A DNA stretch of 64,000 bases. Source: Eubacterium sp. Lineage in GTDB: Bacteria; Bacillota; Clostridia; Oscillospirales; Acutalibacteraceae. Positions 34,534 through 43,151 of the stretch are shown here, one piece after another; the first letter of the stretch is position 1, and each line of letters opens with the position of its first letter. The notes beneath the pieces were generated by a model. That model ran no database searches. It saw only the letters and a list, made by a program, of their open reading frames with translations, and was not told where the DNA came from. Made by a program: the position numbers and the translations under genes. Location: assembly GCA_029258375.1 (NCBI GenBank), contig JARHZA010000001.1, positions 973,564 through 1,037,563 on the forward strand, in the 5' to 3' direction.

Positions 34534-35166
34534 TTAGTCGTTACTTAAAATTACTATTAGTGTTCCCTTTTTTACAGAAACTATTGCTTTTTTTTTTTTA
34601 AAATGATTGCTCTCACCATATTGGTCAAAACTATTTAAAGTAATATTATCTACTTCATAATATGAATCTTTTATAGAAACCCCTTCAGATTTATCAGAAA
34701 ACGAAAAAACAGAAAAGTACTTATATTCACTGTCATCTAATTCTATTTTATCGTTTACAAAAAATATTTTATTTTTTTCGTTTTTAATAAATGCAGAAAC
34801 ATTGTTTTGTAAACAATAATTTAAACAAAGTAAATTGGCATAAGTATGATCAATTCTATTTCCAATAGCATTATAAATTTCGATTTGTTTATATCCACGT
34901 TTTACCGCTTCTTTAACACAAAAAAATGTATCTGTATCATCCTTCTCTACTGGTAATTTGATAATTTCACAAGATATACTTGGTTTTACAGAAGAGTCAA
35001 AATCACCAATTATCAGATCAGGAATTATTTTAGCATCAATACACCTCTTGTAACCAGAATCTGCAGCAATTACAAACGATGACTCGTCAATAACTTTGCT
35101 TAAATAATCTGAATCATTGTTAGGTGCACCAGAAACAATAACACACTTTACTTTTTTAGTTCCCAT
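34534..35166 (-). CDS. thiN: Thiamine diphosphokinase
   Basis: A 210-residue ThiN. IAADSGYKRC (about 33-42), LIIGDFDSS (about 50-58) and EKDDTDTFFCVKEA (about 75-88) with NRIDHTYANL form the ATP and thiamine site. It transfers pyrophosphate from ATP to thiamine. It overlaps rsgA by 19 bp, and rpe, which separates the two in Bacillus, is absent here. Confidence 0.92.
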   Translation of the reverse strand: MGTKKVKCVIVSGAPNNDSDYLSKVIDESSFVIAADSGYKRCIDAKIIPDLIIGDFDSSVKPSISCEIIKLPVEKDDTDTFFCVKEAVKRGYKQIEIYNAIGNRIDHTYANLLCLNYCLQNNVSAFIKNEKNKIFFVNDKIELDDSEYKYFSVFSFSDKSEGVSIKDSYYEVDNITLNSFDQYGESNHFKKKKAIVSVKKGTLIVILSND

Positions 35167-36032
35167 TCTTTTATATCCTTAACGTCATTGTACATTTGTA
35201 TGTAACTGTTGTGCCTACTTTTTTGAATGTTGCCATCTTCAACAGCTTTACAAATTGCACAACCTTTTTCATTTATATGCGAACAAGTTGAAAACTTACA
35301 TTTGCCAAAATAATTTTCAAAATCTCTGAAGCAATCAAACAAATCGTCTTTTAGAATACGTTGACAGCGTTCAAAATCAAGTGATGAGAATCCGGGAGTA
35401 TCAGCAACATATCCACCATTGATCTTAAATAATTCAGAATGGCGTGTTGTGTGTTTTCCACGGCCTAATTTTTTACTCGTTTCCCCTGTTGCTAAAGATA
35501 AATTACTATCAATAGAATTTAGAAGAGAAGATTTTCCCACGCCTGTGTTACCAGTAAACGCAGAGGTTTTACCCGTTAAGTAAGATTTTACTTCATCTGC
35601 TCCGTCACCAGAAATATTATTGCAAGCTATTGTTGTAAATCCAGAATTTATATAAATATCTTGATATTTTTTATAATCATCAACAAGGTCAATCTTTGTT
35701 AATACAATAATTGGTTCAATATGGTTAAATTCTGCAATTGCAATTAACTTGTCAATAATAAAAAGATTGATATCTGGATCGACAATAGATGCAATGATAA
35801 ACAATTGATCTAAATTTGCGATAGGTGGTCTTACAAGACTGTTTTTTCTTTGTAAAATATTTTCTATTCTATTTTCACCTTTATCATTAAGTGATATTTC
35901 TACATCATCACCAACGAGAGGAGAAATTTTTTGATTTCTAAAATTACCTCTTGCTTTACATTCATAAATAGCCTCGGCGGTCTCTACATAATAGAAACCG
36001 CCAATACCCTTAATAATTTTACCTTTAATCAT
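35148..36032 (-). CDS. rsgA: Small-subunit-dependent ribosome GTPase A
   Basis: A 294-residue circularly permuted GTPase. An N-terminal OB-fold is followed by LTKID (G4, about 113), GNTGVGKSS (G1, about 167) and DTPGFSS (G3), then a C-terminal zinc site CKFSTCSHINEKGCAIC. RsgA checks 30S subunit maturation. In Firmicutes it is a target of the neighbouring kinase PrkC. AAAGGAA precedes the ATG. Confidence 0.95.
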   Translation of the reverse strand: MIKGKIIKGIGGFYYVETAEAIYECKARGNFRNQKISPLVGDDVEISLNDKGENRIENILQRKNSLVRPPIANLDQLFIIASIVDPDINLFIIDKLIAIAEFNHIEPIIVLTKIDLVDDYKKYQDIYINSGFTTIACNNISGDGADEVKSYLTGKTSAFTGNTGVGKSSLLNSIDSNLSLATGETSKKLGRGKHTTRHSELFKINGGYVADTPGFSSLDFERCQRILKDDLFDCFRDFENYFGKCKFSTCSHINEKGCAICKAVEDGNIQKSRHNSYIQMYNDVKDIKEWELKK

Positions 36033-36046
36033 ATAATTCCTTTATT

Positions 36047-38041
36047 TTAATCTGCATCTGAATACGTTGAAAAATCAACAGTTAGATTTTTATTTTCATT
36101 CATATTTAATTCGAATGTTTGCGAAGCATCTTCTAAATCACGCAACTGTACTTTTATAGACATTTTTGTTTGTGGTTCTGAAGGTATAACTATATTAATA
36201 TTAGAACCATTAAGAGTTACTCTTCTTGATTCATACTGACTTCCATTTACTGTTACTACAACATCATCAGTTGCAAAGCCTTTGCCTTTCACTTTACATT
36301 TAGGCAATTTTACTTTTATATTTACACTATATTCAGATGGTGTAGCAGTAGTTGTTGTTCCAGTAGAAACAGTAACTTTTATTGGTGAATTGGCCTTAAC
36401 TGATGCACCATAAGAAGGAGATTGAGAAATTACAATATCTTTTTTTACTGAGCTGTCTGCAGTTTCAAAAGTAACGTTTGTGAAACCAGCTTTTTTTAAG
36501 AACTCTTTAGCATCACTTTGCGAGAGTCCAGTTACATCAGGAACAGATAAGGTTTCAATAGTTGTAGTTGAAGGGCCAGTAGAAACATATAAAATTATTT
36601 CTTTATTTGCAGAAACAATTGATGATGCTTTTGGATCTGTATAAACAACATATCCAGGTTCAACATTTTCACTTGAAACTTCTTTTATTTTAATGTTAGT
36701 AAGGTTGTTTTTGCCAAGTATTGTTTTTGCCCTTTCAGCCTCTACACCATAACAGTTAGGTAAAGGTATATCATCAACCGTTTTCGCTACTACAAGTGTA
36801 ACTTTAGTACCTTTTATAACTTTTTCTCCTGCTTTTGGTGTTTGAGAAAGAATTGTGCCAGAAGGTTTATCATCAGACTGCTGATATTCGGCAATAAACT
36901 CATAATCAAAAGAACCACTTGAAATCAAATCATCATAAGATTGACCAACAAAATTTTCTAGCTTTCTTGTGTCTGTTTGAACACCCTGTGTCATCCATAC
37001 AACAACCCCAATAATAGCTGCAACTAACAATACTACACCTATAACAACTGCAGTTATTATTTTCTTTTTTTGTTTAGGATCAACAGAATTTTCTTCTGCA
37101 TCAGATTCTTGAATATCGTTATCAAAATTATTGTTTAATGAATTATCATCTTCTTTAAGAACATATCTTGTAGGTTCTTGATCAACAAAATATGTATAAT
37201 TGAAAGTTGATTTTGGGTTTCTAATAATTTCTTCCAAATCAAGAAGCATTTCAGTAGCAGTTTGATATCTATCCTGAGGATTCTTTTGCATTGCATGAAA
37301 ACAAATCTGTTCAAGGCCAAGAGGAATATCAGGATTTATAGCAGTTAATCTTTCTGGATCTTTTTGAAGTTGCATAAGAGCAACGGATACAGCACTATCT
37401 GCTTCAAAAGGAAGTTTACCTGCAAGCATTTCATAAAGAACAACACCAAGAGAATAAATATCAGCCCTTGCGTCAGTTAATTCGCCTTTTGCTTGTTCTG
37501 GTGAAATATAATGAACAGAACCAATTGCATTTTCTGTTAGTGTTCTTGTTTCATTTCTTGAAAATCTTGCAATACCAAAATCTGCAACTTTTATATTACC
37601 AGTTGGAAGTAAAATTATATTTTGAGGTTTAATATCTCTATGAACTATACCTTTATCGTGTGCATGCTGTAACGCTCTTAAAATTTGAGTCGTAAAAAAC
37701 ACTGCATCATTCCAAGTGATAACTTTTTGTTTTTGGATGTATTCTTTTAAAGTTATACCATCCATATATTCCATAACGATGTATTTTAGTTTTTCACCAA
37801 AACTAACATCATAAACTTTTACTATATTAGGATGTGATAATACTGCAATAGCTTTAGATTCATTCTTAAACCTTCTAACAAATTCGGCATCATCAGCAAA
37901 TTCATCTTTTAATATTTTAACGGCCACAATTCTGTCATCAACATTATCGTAAGCCTTGTAAACGACAGACATTCCGCCAACGCCAATTATTTCTTGAACT
38001 TCATATCTGCCATCAAGTCGTTTACCAACATAATTTTCCAT
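36047..38041 (-). CDS. prkC: Serine/threonine kinase with PASTA repeats (PrkC)
   Basis: A 664-residue membrane kinase. The kinase domain (about 8-270) has GVGGMSVVYKA, HRDIKPQN and DFGIARF. A transmembrane helix (about 327-350) is followed by three extracellular PASTA repeats (about 360-560) and a C-terminal beta domain of about 80 residues. PASTA domains bind muropeptides; PrkC controls growth, cell-wall work and spore germination. Start 38041 has GGAG 8 bp upstream; a GTG three codons earlier overlaps the ribosome site. prpC, its phosphatase, lies 14 bp upstream. Confidence 0.95.
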   Translation of the reverse strand: MENYVGKRLDGRYEVQEIIGVGGMSVVYKAYDNVDDRIVAVKILKDEFADDAEFVRRFKNESKAIAVLSHPNIVKVYDVSFGEKLKYIVMEYMDGITLKEYIQKQKVITWNDAVFFTTQILRALQHAHDKGIVHRDIKPQNIILLPTGNIKVADFGIARFSRNETRTLTENAIGSVHYISPEQAKGELTDARADIYSLGVVLYEMLAGKLPFEADSAVSVALMQLQKDPERLTAINPDIPLGLEQICFHAMQKNPQDRYQTATEMLLDLEEIIRNPKSTFNYTYFVDQEPTRYVLKEDDNSLNNNFDNDIQESDAEENSVDPKQKKKIITAVVIGVVLLVAAIIGVVVWMTQGVQTDTRKLENFVGQSYDDLISSGSFDYEFIAEYQQSDDKPSGTILSQTPKAGEKVIKGTKVTLVVAKTVDDIPLPNCYGVEAERAKTILGKNNLTNIKIKEVSSENVEPGYVVYTDPKASSIVSANKEIILYVSTGPSTTTIETLSVPDVTGLSQSDAKEFLKKAGFTNVTFETADSSVKKDIVISQSPSYGASVKANSPIKVTVSTGTTTTATPSEYSVNIKVKLPKCKVKGKGFATDDVVVTVNGSQYESRRVTLNGSNINIVIPSEPQTKMSIKVQLRDLEDASQTFELNMNENKNLTVDFSTYSDAD

Positions 38042-38055
38042 AAATCGCACTCCGA

Positions 38056-38784
38056 TTAGTTTGCAATAGCAACAACAGTAATATTATCGCCACCACCATT
38101 ATTATTTGCTTTTTTTACAAGTCTATCTGCAAAAGCATAGTATCTTCCGTCGTTAACTTCACTAATCATCTCATCATCAGAAACATAATTAGATAGACCA
38201 TCCGTACAAAGAATTAAAATTTCTTCATCACTTAAAGTAATTTCATCGAAATCAATATCGATACTTTTATCGACACCAATTGCACGAGTGATTAAATTTT
38301 TATTTGGATGTTTTTCAGCTTCTTGTTTTGTTATTTGACCTTTATCAACAAGATCTTGAACCAAACTGTGATCAGTAGTAACTTGTTTTAATTCTTTGCC
38401 ATTAAAAATGTATGCTCGACTATCACCAGCATGCGCAATATATGCATATCCATTACGAACTATTGCACAAACAACAGTTGTTCCCATACCATGAAGTTCA
38501 GGTTTTGCGTCAGCAAGATCGTATACCTCAATATTTGCGGCAACAAGAGCTGAATCAAGCATATTTTTAATTGAAGAATCCTTCATATTTGGTCTATAGG
38601 AAGCATTGATTTTGTCACTTATAACCTTAACTGCCAATGCAGATGCAATGTTGCCACCAGCAGCACCACCCATACCGTCACAGACAACTGCCCATGCGAC
38701 TTCTTCTGGGAATTCACCAACTGCGTAAGCGTCCTGATTGGAATCTCTAACAATACCCTTGTCAGTTTTAGCAACTATTTTCAA
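38056..38784 (-). CDS. prpC: PP2C-type protein phosphatase (PrpC/Stp1)
   Basis: A 242-residue PPM phosphatase. DSNQDAY near residue 15, CDGMGG (about 35-40), HAGDSRAY (about 117-124) and GGGDNITVV at the C-terminus hold the metal-binding Asp residues. It removes phosphates placed by PrkC. Its start abuts the stop of rlmN. Confidence 0.95.
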   Translation of the reverse strand: MKIVAKTDKGIVRDSNQDAYAVGEFPEEVAWAVVCDGMGGAAGGNIASALAVKVISDKINASYRPNMKDSSIKNMLDSALVAANIEVYDLADAKPELHGMGTTVVCAIVRNGYAYIAHAGDSRAYIFNGKELKQVTTDHSLVQDLVDKGQITKQEAEKHPNKNLITRAIGVDKSIDIDFDEITLSDEEILILCTDGLSNYVSDDEMISEVNDGRYYAFADRLVKKANNNGGGDNITVVAIAN

Positions 38785-39819
38785 TTACTTCACCTCATTT
38801 CTTTTTCTACGAAGTTGTCCACAAGAAGCATTTATATCACTTCCGAGTGTTCTTCTTATTGTAGCATTTATTCCATTTCTTTTCAAGATTTCCATAAATT
38901 TACGGATATTGTCATCTGTGCTTCTAACATTACCACGTTCTTCAACGGCATTAACAGGTATCAAATTAACATGGCATAACATTCCTTTTAGCCTATTAGA
39001 AAGTTCAATAGCACATTCTTTTGAATCATTAACACCATTGATAAGGGTGTATTCAAAAGAAATTCTCCTATTAGTTTTATTTACATAATCTCTACAAGCT
39101 TGAATAACCTCATCAATATTCCATTTATCATTGACAGGCATAGTTTTGCTCCTAATAACATCATTTGGAGCATGCAACGAAATTGTTAATGTTATTTGCA
39201 AATTTTCATTTAATAAATCATAAATTCGAGGAACAATTCCACAAGTGGAAATAGTAATATTTCTCATGGAAATATTTAATCCATTTTCATTATTGACATT
39301 ATGAAAAAATTTTATAACATTATCATAATTATCAAGAGGTTCACCAATACCCATCATAACTATATGAGATATTCTAATACCCAAATCCTTTTGTGCTGCA
39401 TGAAGCTGACTTTCAATCTCCCCTGCTTCAAGATTTCTTTTGAATCCAGCTAACGTTGATGCACAAAAAGTGCAACCCATTTTGCATCCGACTTGACTCG
39501 AAACACAAATCGTGTATCCATATTTATATTTCATAATAACAGATTCAACATATTCACCATCATTTAACCTAAACAAATATTTTACGGTTTCATCAATTTT
39601 TGAAACGTATTTCTGTTCAATTTTGCAGGTTGATAGTATAAAATCATCTGATAATTTTTTTCTTAAATCTTTTGAAACATTTGTCATTTCATCGAAAGAT
39701 GAAACACCATATTTGTGTAGCCATTCGAATATTTGTTTAGTACGAAATTTTGGTAGTTTTAACGATAATATCTCATCATTAAGTTCATTATATGATAATG
39801 ATTTTATATCTTTTTTCAT
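38785..39819 (-). CDS. rlmN: 23S rRNA (adenine2503-C2)/tRNA methyltransferase RlmN
   Basis: A 344-residue radical-SAM methylase. The cluster motif CKMGCTFCAST (about 107-117) and C-terminal catalytic Cys in ASCGQLRRK near the end are both present. It methylates A2503 in 23S rRNA and A37 in some tRNAs. The presence of GVNDS and NLIPVNA fits RlmN; Cfr is less likely. It directly follows rsmB with no gap. Confidence 0.94.
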   Translation of the reverse strand: MKKDIKSLSYNELNDEILSLKLPKFRTKQIFEWLHKYGVSSFDEMTNVSKDLRKKLSDDFILSTCKIEQKYVSKIDETVKYLFRLNDGEYVESVIMKYKYGYTICVSSQVGCKMGCTFCASTLAGFKRNLEAGEIESQLHAAQKDLGIRISHIVMMGIGEPLDNYDNVIKFFHNVNNENGLNISMRNITISTCGIVPRIYDLLNENLQITLTISLHAPNDVIRSKTMPVNDKWNIDEVIQACRDYVNKTNRRISFEYTLINGVNDSKECAIELSNRLKGMLCHVNLIPVNAVEERGNVRSTDDNIRKFMEILKRNGINATIRRTLGSDINASCGQLRRKRNEVK

Positions 39820-41055
39820 TTAATCCCTTTCAATTATTGAATAGTAAAAACCGTCACCACCACATTCGGTCGGAAACATTGTTTTACTTTCGATAAGTTT
39901 GAATTCTTGGTTTGAATTTAAAAATTTTTCAACAACTTTTTCATTCTCTCTTTTATTTAGAGTACAAGTAGAATAAAGTATCTTACCACCATTTTTTAGA
40001 TATTTAGATGAGGTTTCAAGAATTTTATATTGTAAGTCGGGTAATTCTTTTACAGAATCTAATTCTTTATATCTAATTTCTGGTTTTCTTCTAATTATAC
40101 CGAAACCACTACAAGGAACGTCACAAATAATCTTGTCTGCTCTTTCAATTTCGTTATTAAATTCGAGAGCGTCGTTTATTTTTGCAACAATTGAATTTAA
40201 ACCAAGACGTTTTACTGATTCATTAATAAGTTCAATTTTATGATTATGAATGTCAAAAGAATATATTTTCCCTTTATCATTCATAATTTCAGCAGCAGTA
40301 AAACTTTTTCCACCTGGTGCCGAACAAACATCAATAACAACATCGTTTTCACTTATATTTAAAGCCTTCACAGCCTCGTAACAAGATAGGTCTTCAATAT
40401 GAAAAAGTCCATTACTGAATGACTTCATTTCTGACAAGTTGAAAGATGAAGTGATCATAACAACATCGTCAACTATTTCGCCATCGACACCATCACAATT
40501 TAGTTCATAAAGAAGTTCATCTTTATCAACATATTTTGTATTAGGTATTGCGAAAACAGGTGTATTTCCATTAACGTATGGCAAAAATGATTTGACTGTT
40601 TCTACACCATAAGCCTTGTTCCACATACCAATTAAATTTTTTGGTACTGAGTATCTAATACTTAAATCATCAATATTATCAATTTCTATTCTGTTATCAT
40701 CAATTTTATGTAAAACAGCATTAATTAACTTTGAATAATAAGATAAGCCGTTATTTTTAGCAAGCAAAACACTCTCATTTATTGCAGCATTAGATGGCAC
40801 TTTATCCATAAAATATAGTTGATAAACGCCCAATCTTAAAATAACAAGTACTTTTGGTTTTGGCTTTTTGCAAAATTTTTCAATTATATAATCTATAGTT
40901 AATTTTCTCTCGATAACACCGTAAACAAGTCTTGTAATAAAGGCCTTACCACTATCAGTAAAAGACAATGCCTTGTCAAGAGCTATATTTGAATAAGCAT
41001 CGTCATAGAAAATTTTATATAGTGTCTCAAATGCAATTTGTCTTGAATTTTTCAT
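39820..41055 (-). CDS. rsmB: 16S rRNA (cytosine967-C5)-methyltransferase
   Basis: A 411-residue RsmB. An N-terminal NusB-like RNA-binding domain (about 1-130) precedes the methylase with VIDVCSAPGGKSF (about 238), DVPCSGFGIIRR and the catalytic Cys in YSTCTLNKREN. The ATG at 41055 starts the usual NSRQIAFETL N-terminus; its ribosome site is weak (GAAGAG). The frame extends to a TTG at 41085 inside the preceding gene. It lies 8 bp after the yugP stop. Confidence 0.93.
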   Translation of the reverse strand: MKNSRQIAFETLYKIFYDDAYSNIALDKALSFTDSGKAFITRLVYGVIERKLTIDYIIEKFCKKPKPKVLVILRLGVYQLYFMDKVPSNAAINESVLLAKNNGLSYYSKLINAVLHKIDDNRIEIDNIDDLSIRYSVPKNLIGMWNKAYGVETVKSFLPYVNGNTPVFAIPNTKYVDKDELLYELNCDGVDGEIVDDVVMITSSFNLSEMKSFSNGLFHIEDLSCYEAVKALNISENDVVIDVCSAPGGKSFTAAEIMNDKGKIYSFDIHNHKIELINESVKRLGLNSIVAKINDALEFNNEIERADKIICDVPCSGFGIIRRKPEIRYKELDSVKELPDLQYKILETSSKYLKNGGKILYSTCTLNKRENEKVVEKFLNSNQEFKLIESKTMFPTECGGDGFYYSIIERD

Positions 41056-41062
41056 AAATATT

Positions 41063-41755
41063 TTAATCTCTTCTATTATTCGCAAGTATTAGTAATCTAA
41101 ACAAAGTAGCTAATGCAGATGCTAAAGCAGCAACATATGTTAAAGCAGCTGAAGTTAAAACTCTTCTTGCGCCTTTATATTCGTCTTCATTTAAAAAGGC
41201 ACTTGATTCAATTACTTTTAGAGCTCTTGCTGAAGCATTAAATTCGACTGGCAATGTAAGAAGCTGAAATAATGCAACAACTCCGTATAAAATAATTCCT
41301 GCATAAATTAATGGTTCAAAAGTAAAGAAAATGCCAATAAGTGTTAATGGGACACCAAGAGTAGAACCAAAATTAGTTAAAGGAATTGCAAGATTTCTTA
41401 TTTTTAATGGCAAATAACCTTCTGCGTGCTGGCAAGCATGACCTGCTTCGTGACAAGCAACACCAACTGCTGCAATACTTCTTGAATTATAAACACTTTC
41501 AGAAAGGCAGATTTCCTTAGTAGAAGGGTTATAATGATCTGTTAACTCACCTGGTATTCTTTTAACCTTTACGTCTGTAATACCATTCATTTTAAGAAGA
41601 TTATAAGCTGCTTCAGCTCCTGTAATTCCTCTTGAATTTCTAATTTTACTATATTTATTGAATGTAGTTTTTACTTTTAATTGACAAATAAGGGCAAATA
41701 TAAAGACTGGTATCATTACAACTCCAGTCATATAATATGCAAAATAAGTTCCCAT
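41063..41755 (-). CDS. yugP: Zinc membrane metallopeptidase, YugP family
   Basis: A 230-residue membrane protein. The N-terminal helix is followed by the zinc motif CHEAGHACQH (about 103-112) and two to three further helices. The family is widespread in Firmicutes; natural substrates are unknown. Here it stands between fmt and rsmB, a frequent clostridial placement. It starts 1 bp after fmt ends. Confidence 0.88.
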   Translation of the reverse strand: MGTYFAYYMTGVVMIPVFIFALICQLKVKTTFNKYSKIRNSRGITGAEAAYNLLKMNGITDVKVKRIPGELTDHYNPSTKEICLSESVYNSRSIAAVGVACHEAGHACQHAEGYLPLKIRNLAIPLTNFGSTLGVPLTLIGIFFTFEPLIYAGIILYGVVALFQLLTLPVEFNASARALKVIESSAFLNEDEYKGARRVLTSAALTYVAALASALATLFRLLILANNRRD

Positions 41756-41756
41756 A

Positions 41757-42686
41757 CTATTCTCCTAAACATGTACCAATATCAACTTTATTTCCAGTTA
41801 AAAATGATTTTGTATCCATTCGTTTTTTACCGTCTAGTTGCACTTCAAGAATATCAATACATTTACCATCTCCACAACAAACAGTTAAAACATTTTTATT
41901 ATTAATAACCTTACCATAGCCTTCTCCGGTTAAATCACTTAATATTGATTTATGAATTTTTAAGTTTTTACCGTTAATTTTCGTTGACGCAACCGGCCAA
42001 CTTTGAAGTCCTCTGATTTGATTGTGAATTTCAAATGCAGATTTACTCCAATCAATAGTGCACATAGATTTATCAATCATAGTTGCATAACCAAAATCGC
42101 CATTTGGTTGTGGTGTTTTAATAACAGTATCGTTTTCAATCATATCTATTGTTTTGATTAAAGCATTTGCGCCAATTGAAGATAATCTATCAAATAATTC
42201 CTCAGAAGTTTCATTTATATCAATATTGGTTTTCTCAACATAAAGCATATCGCCTGTATCGAGCCCAATATCCATTTGCATTACAGTTACACCAGTTTCT
42301 TTATCTCCATTAAGAACTGCCCACTGAATTGGTGCAGCACCTCTATATTTTGGTAAAAGAGATGCATGAACATTTATACAGCCGTATTTAGCATAATCAA
42401 GTATATCTTTAGGGAGAATTTTACCATAAGCAACAACTACGATAAGATCAGGATTTAATTCTTTTATTATATCGTATGCTTCTCCTGTTTTTAATGAATT
42501 AGGTTGAAAAACAGGTAAATTATGTTCAACTGCTAATGCCTTTACTTGAGGAGGAGTTAAAATTTGTTTTCTTCCTACTTTTTTATCTGGTTGACTAAAA
42601 ACACCAACAATTTCATGTTTACTGTCAATCAGCTTTTGTAAACAAGGTACCGCAAAATCAGGAGTACCCATAAATACTATTTTCAT
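41757..42686 (-). CDS. fmt: Methionyl-tRNA formyltransferase
   Basis: A 309-residue Fmt. FMGTPDFAV opens the chain, SLLPKYRGAAPIQWA (about 109-123) holds the catalytic region, and a C-terminal tRNA-binding domain follows. It formylates initiator Met-tRNA. It abuts def, the enzyme that removes the formyl group later. Confidence 0.96.
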   Translation of the reverse strand: MKIVFMGTPDFAVPCLQKLIDSKHEIVGVFSQPDKKVGRKQILTPPQVKALAVEHNLPVFQPNSLKTGEAYDIIKELNPDLIVVVAYGKILPKDILDYAKYGCINVHASLLPKYRGAAPIQWAVLNGDKETGVTVMQMDIGLDTGDMLYVEKTNIDINETSEELFDRLSSIGANALIKTIDMIENDTVIKTPQPNGDFGYATMIDKSMCTIDWSKSAFEIHNQIRGLQSWPVASTKINGKNLKIHKSILSDLTGEGYGKVINNKNVLTVCCGDGKCIDILEVQLDGKKRMDTKSFLTGNKVDIGTCLGE

Positions 42687-43142
42687 TTATTCACCAACTA
42701 TTCCGTCTATAACATGAGAAGTAAATAATATACCATCTAAATGATCTGTTTCGTGACAAAACGCTCGAGCTTTGAGACCTTCACCAGTAAATACTTGCCA
42801 TTTACCATTACGATCTTGTGCTTTAATTTGTACTTTTGCAGGTCTTATTGTTGTTCCATATTGTCCAGGTAAAGAAAGGCAACCTTCTTGTTCTTTTTGT
42901 TCCCCTTCTTTAAGAGTGATTTCTGGGTTAACAAGTTCCATAGGACCTTCACCAATATCAATTACAACAACCCTTTTTAATATACCAACTTGAACTGCTG
43001 CAAGTCCTACACCATTTTCTTTGTACATAGTTTCAAACATATCGTCGATAAGCATACCGAGTTTATCATCAAACTTTTCTACTACACGGCTTTTTTTATT
43101 TAAAATTGGATCACCAACTTTAACTATATTTCTTAATGCCAT
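42687..43142 (-). CDS. def: Peptide deformylase
   Basis: A 151-residue deformylase with the three family motifs: [10 protein letters not shown] (about 45-54), EGCLSLPG (about 90-97) and CHETDHLDG (about 129-137), where HExxH and the Cys bind the metal. It removes the N-formyl group from nascent proteins. It lies between priA (9-bp gap) and fmt (no gap). Confidence 0.96.
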   Translation of the reverse strand: MALRNIVKVGDPILNKKSRVVEKFDDKLGMLIDDMFETMYKENGVGLAAVQVGILKRVVVIDIGEGPMELVNPEITLKEGEQKEQEGCLSLPGQYGTTIRPAKVQIKAQDRNGKWQVFTGEGLKARAFCHETDHLDGILFTSHVIDGIVGE

Positions 43143-43151
43143 TTTATTCTC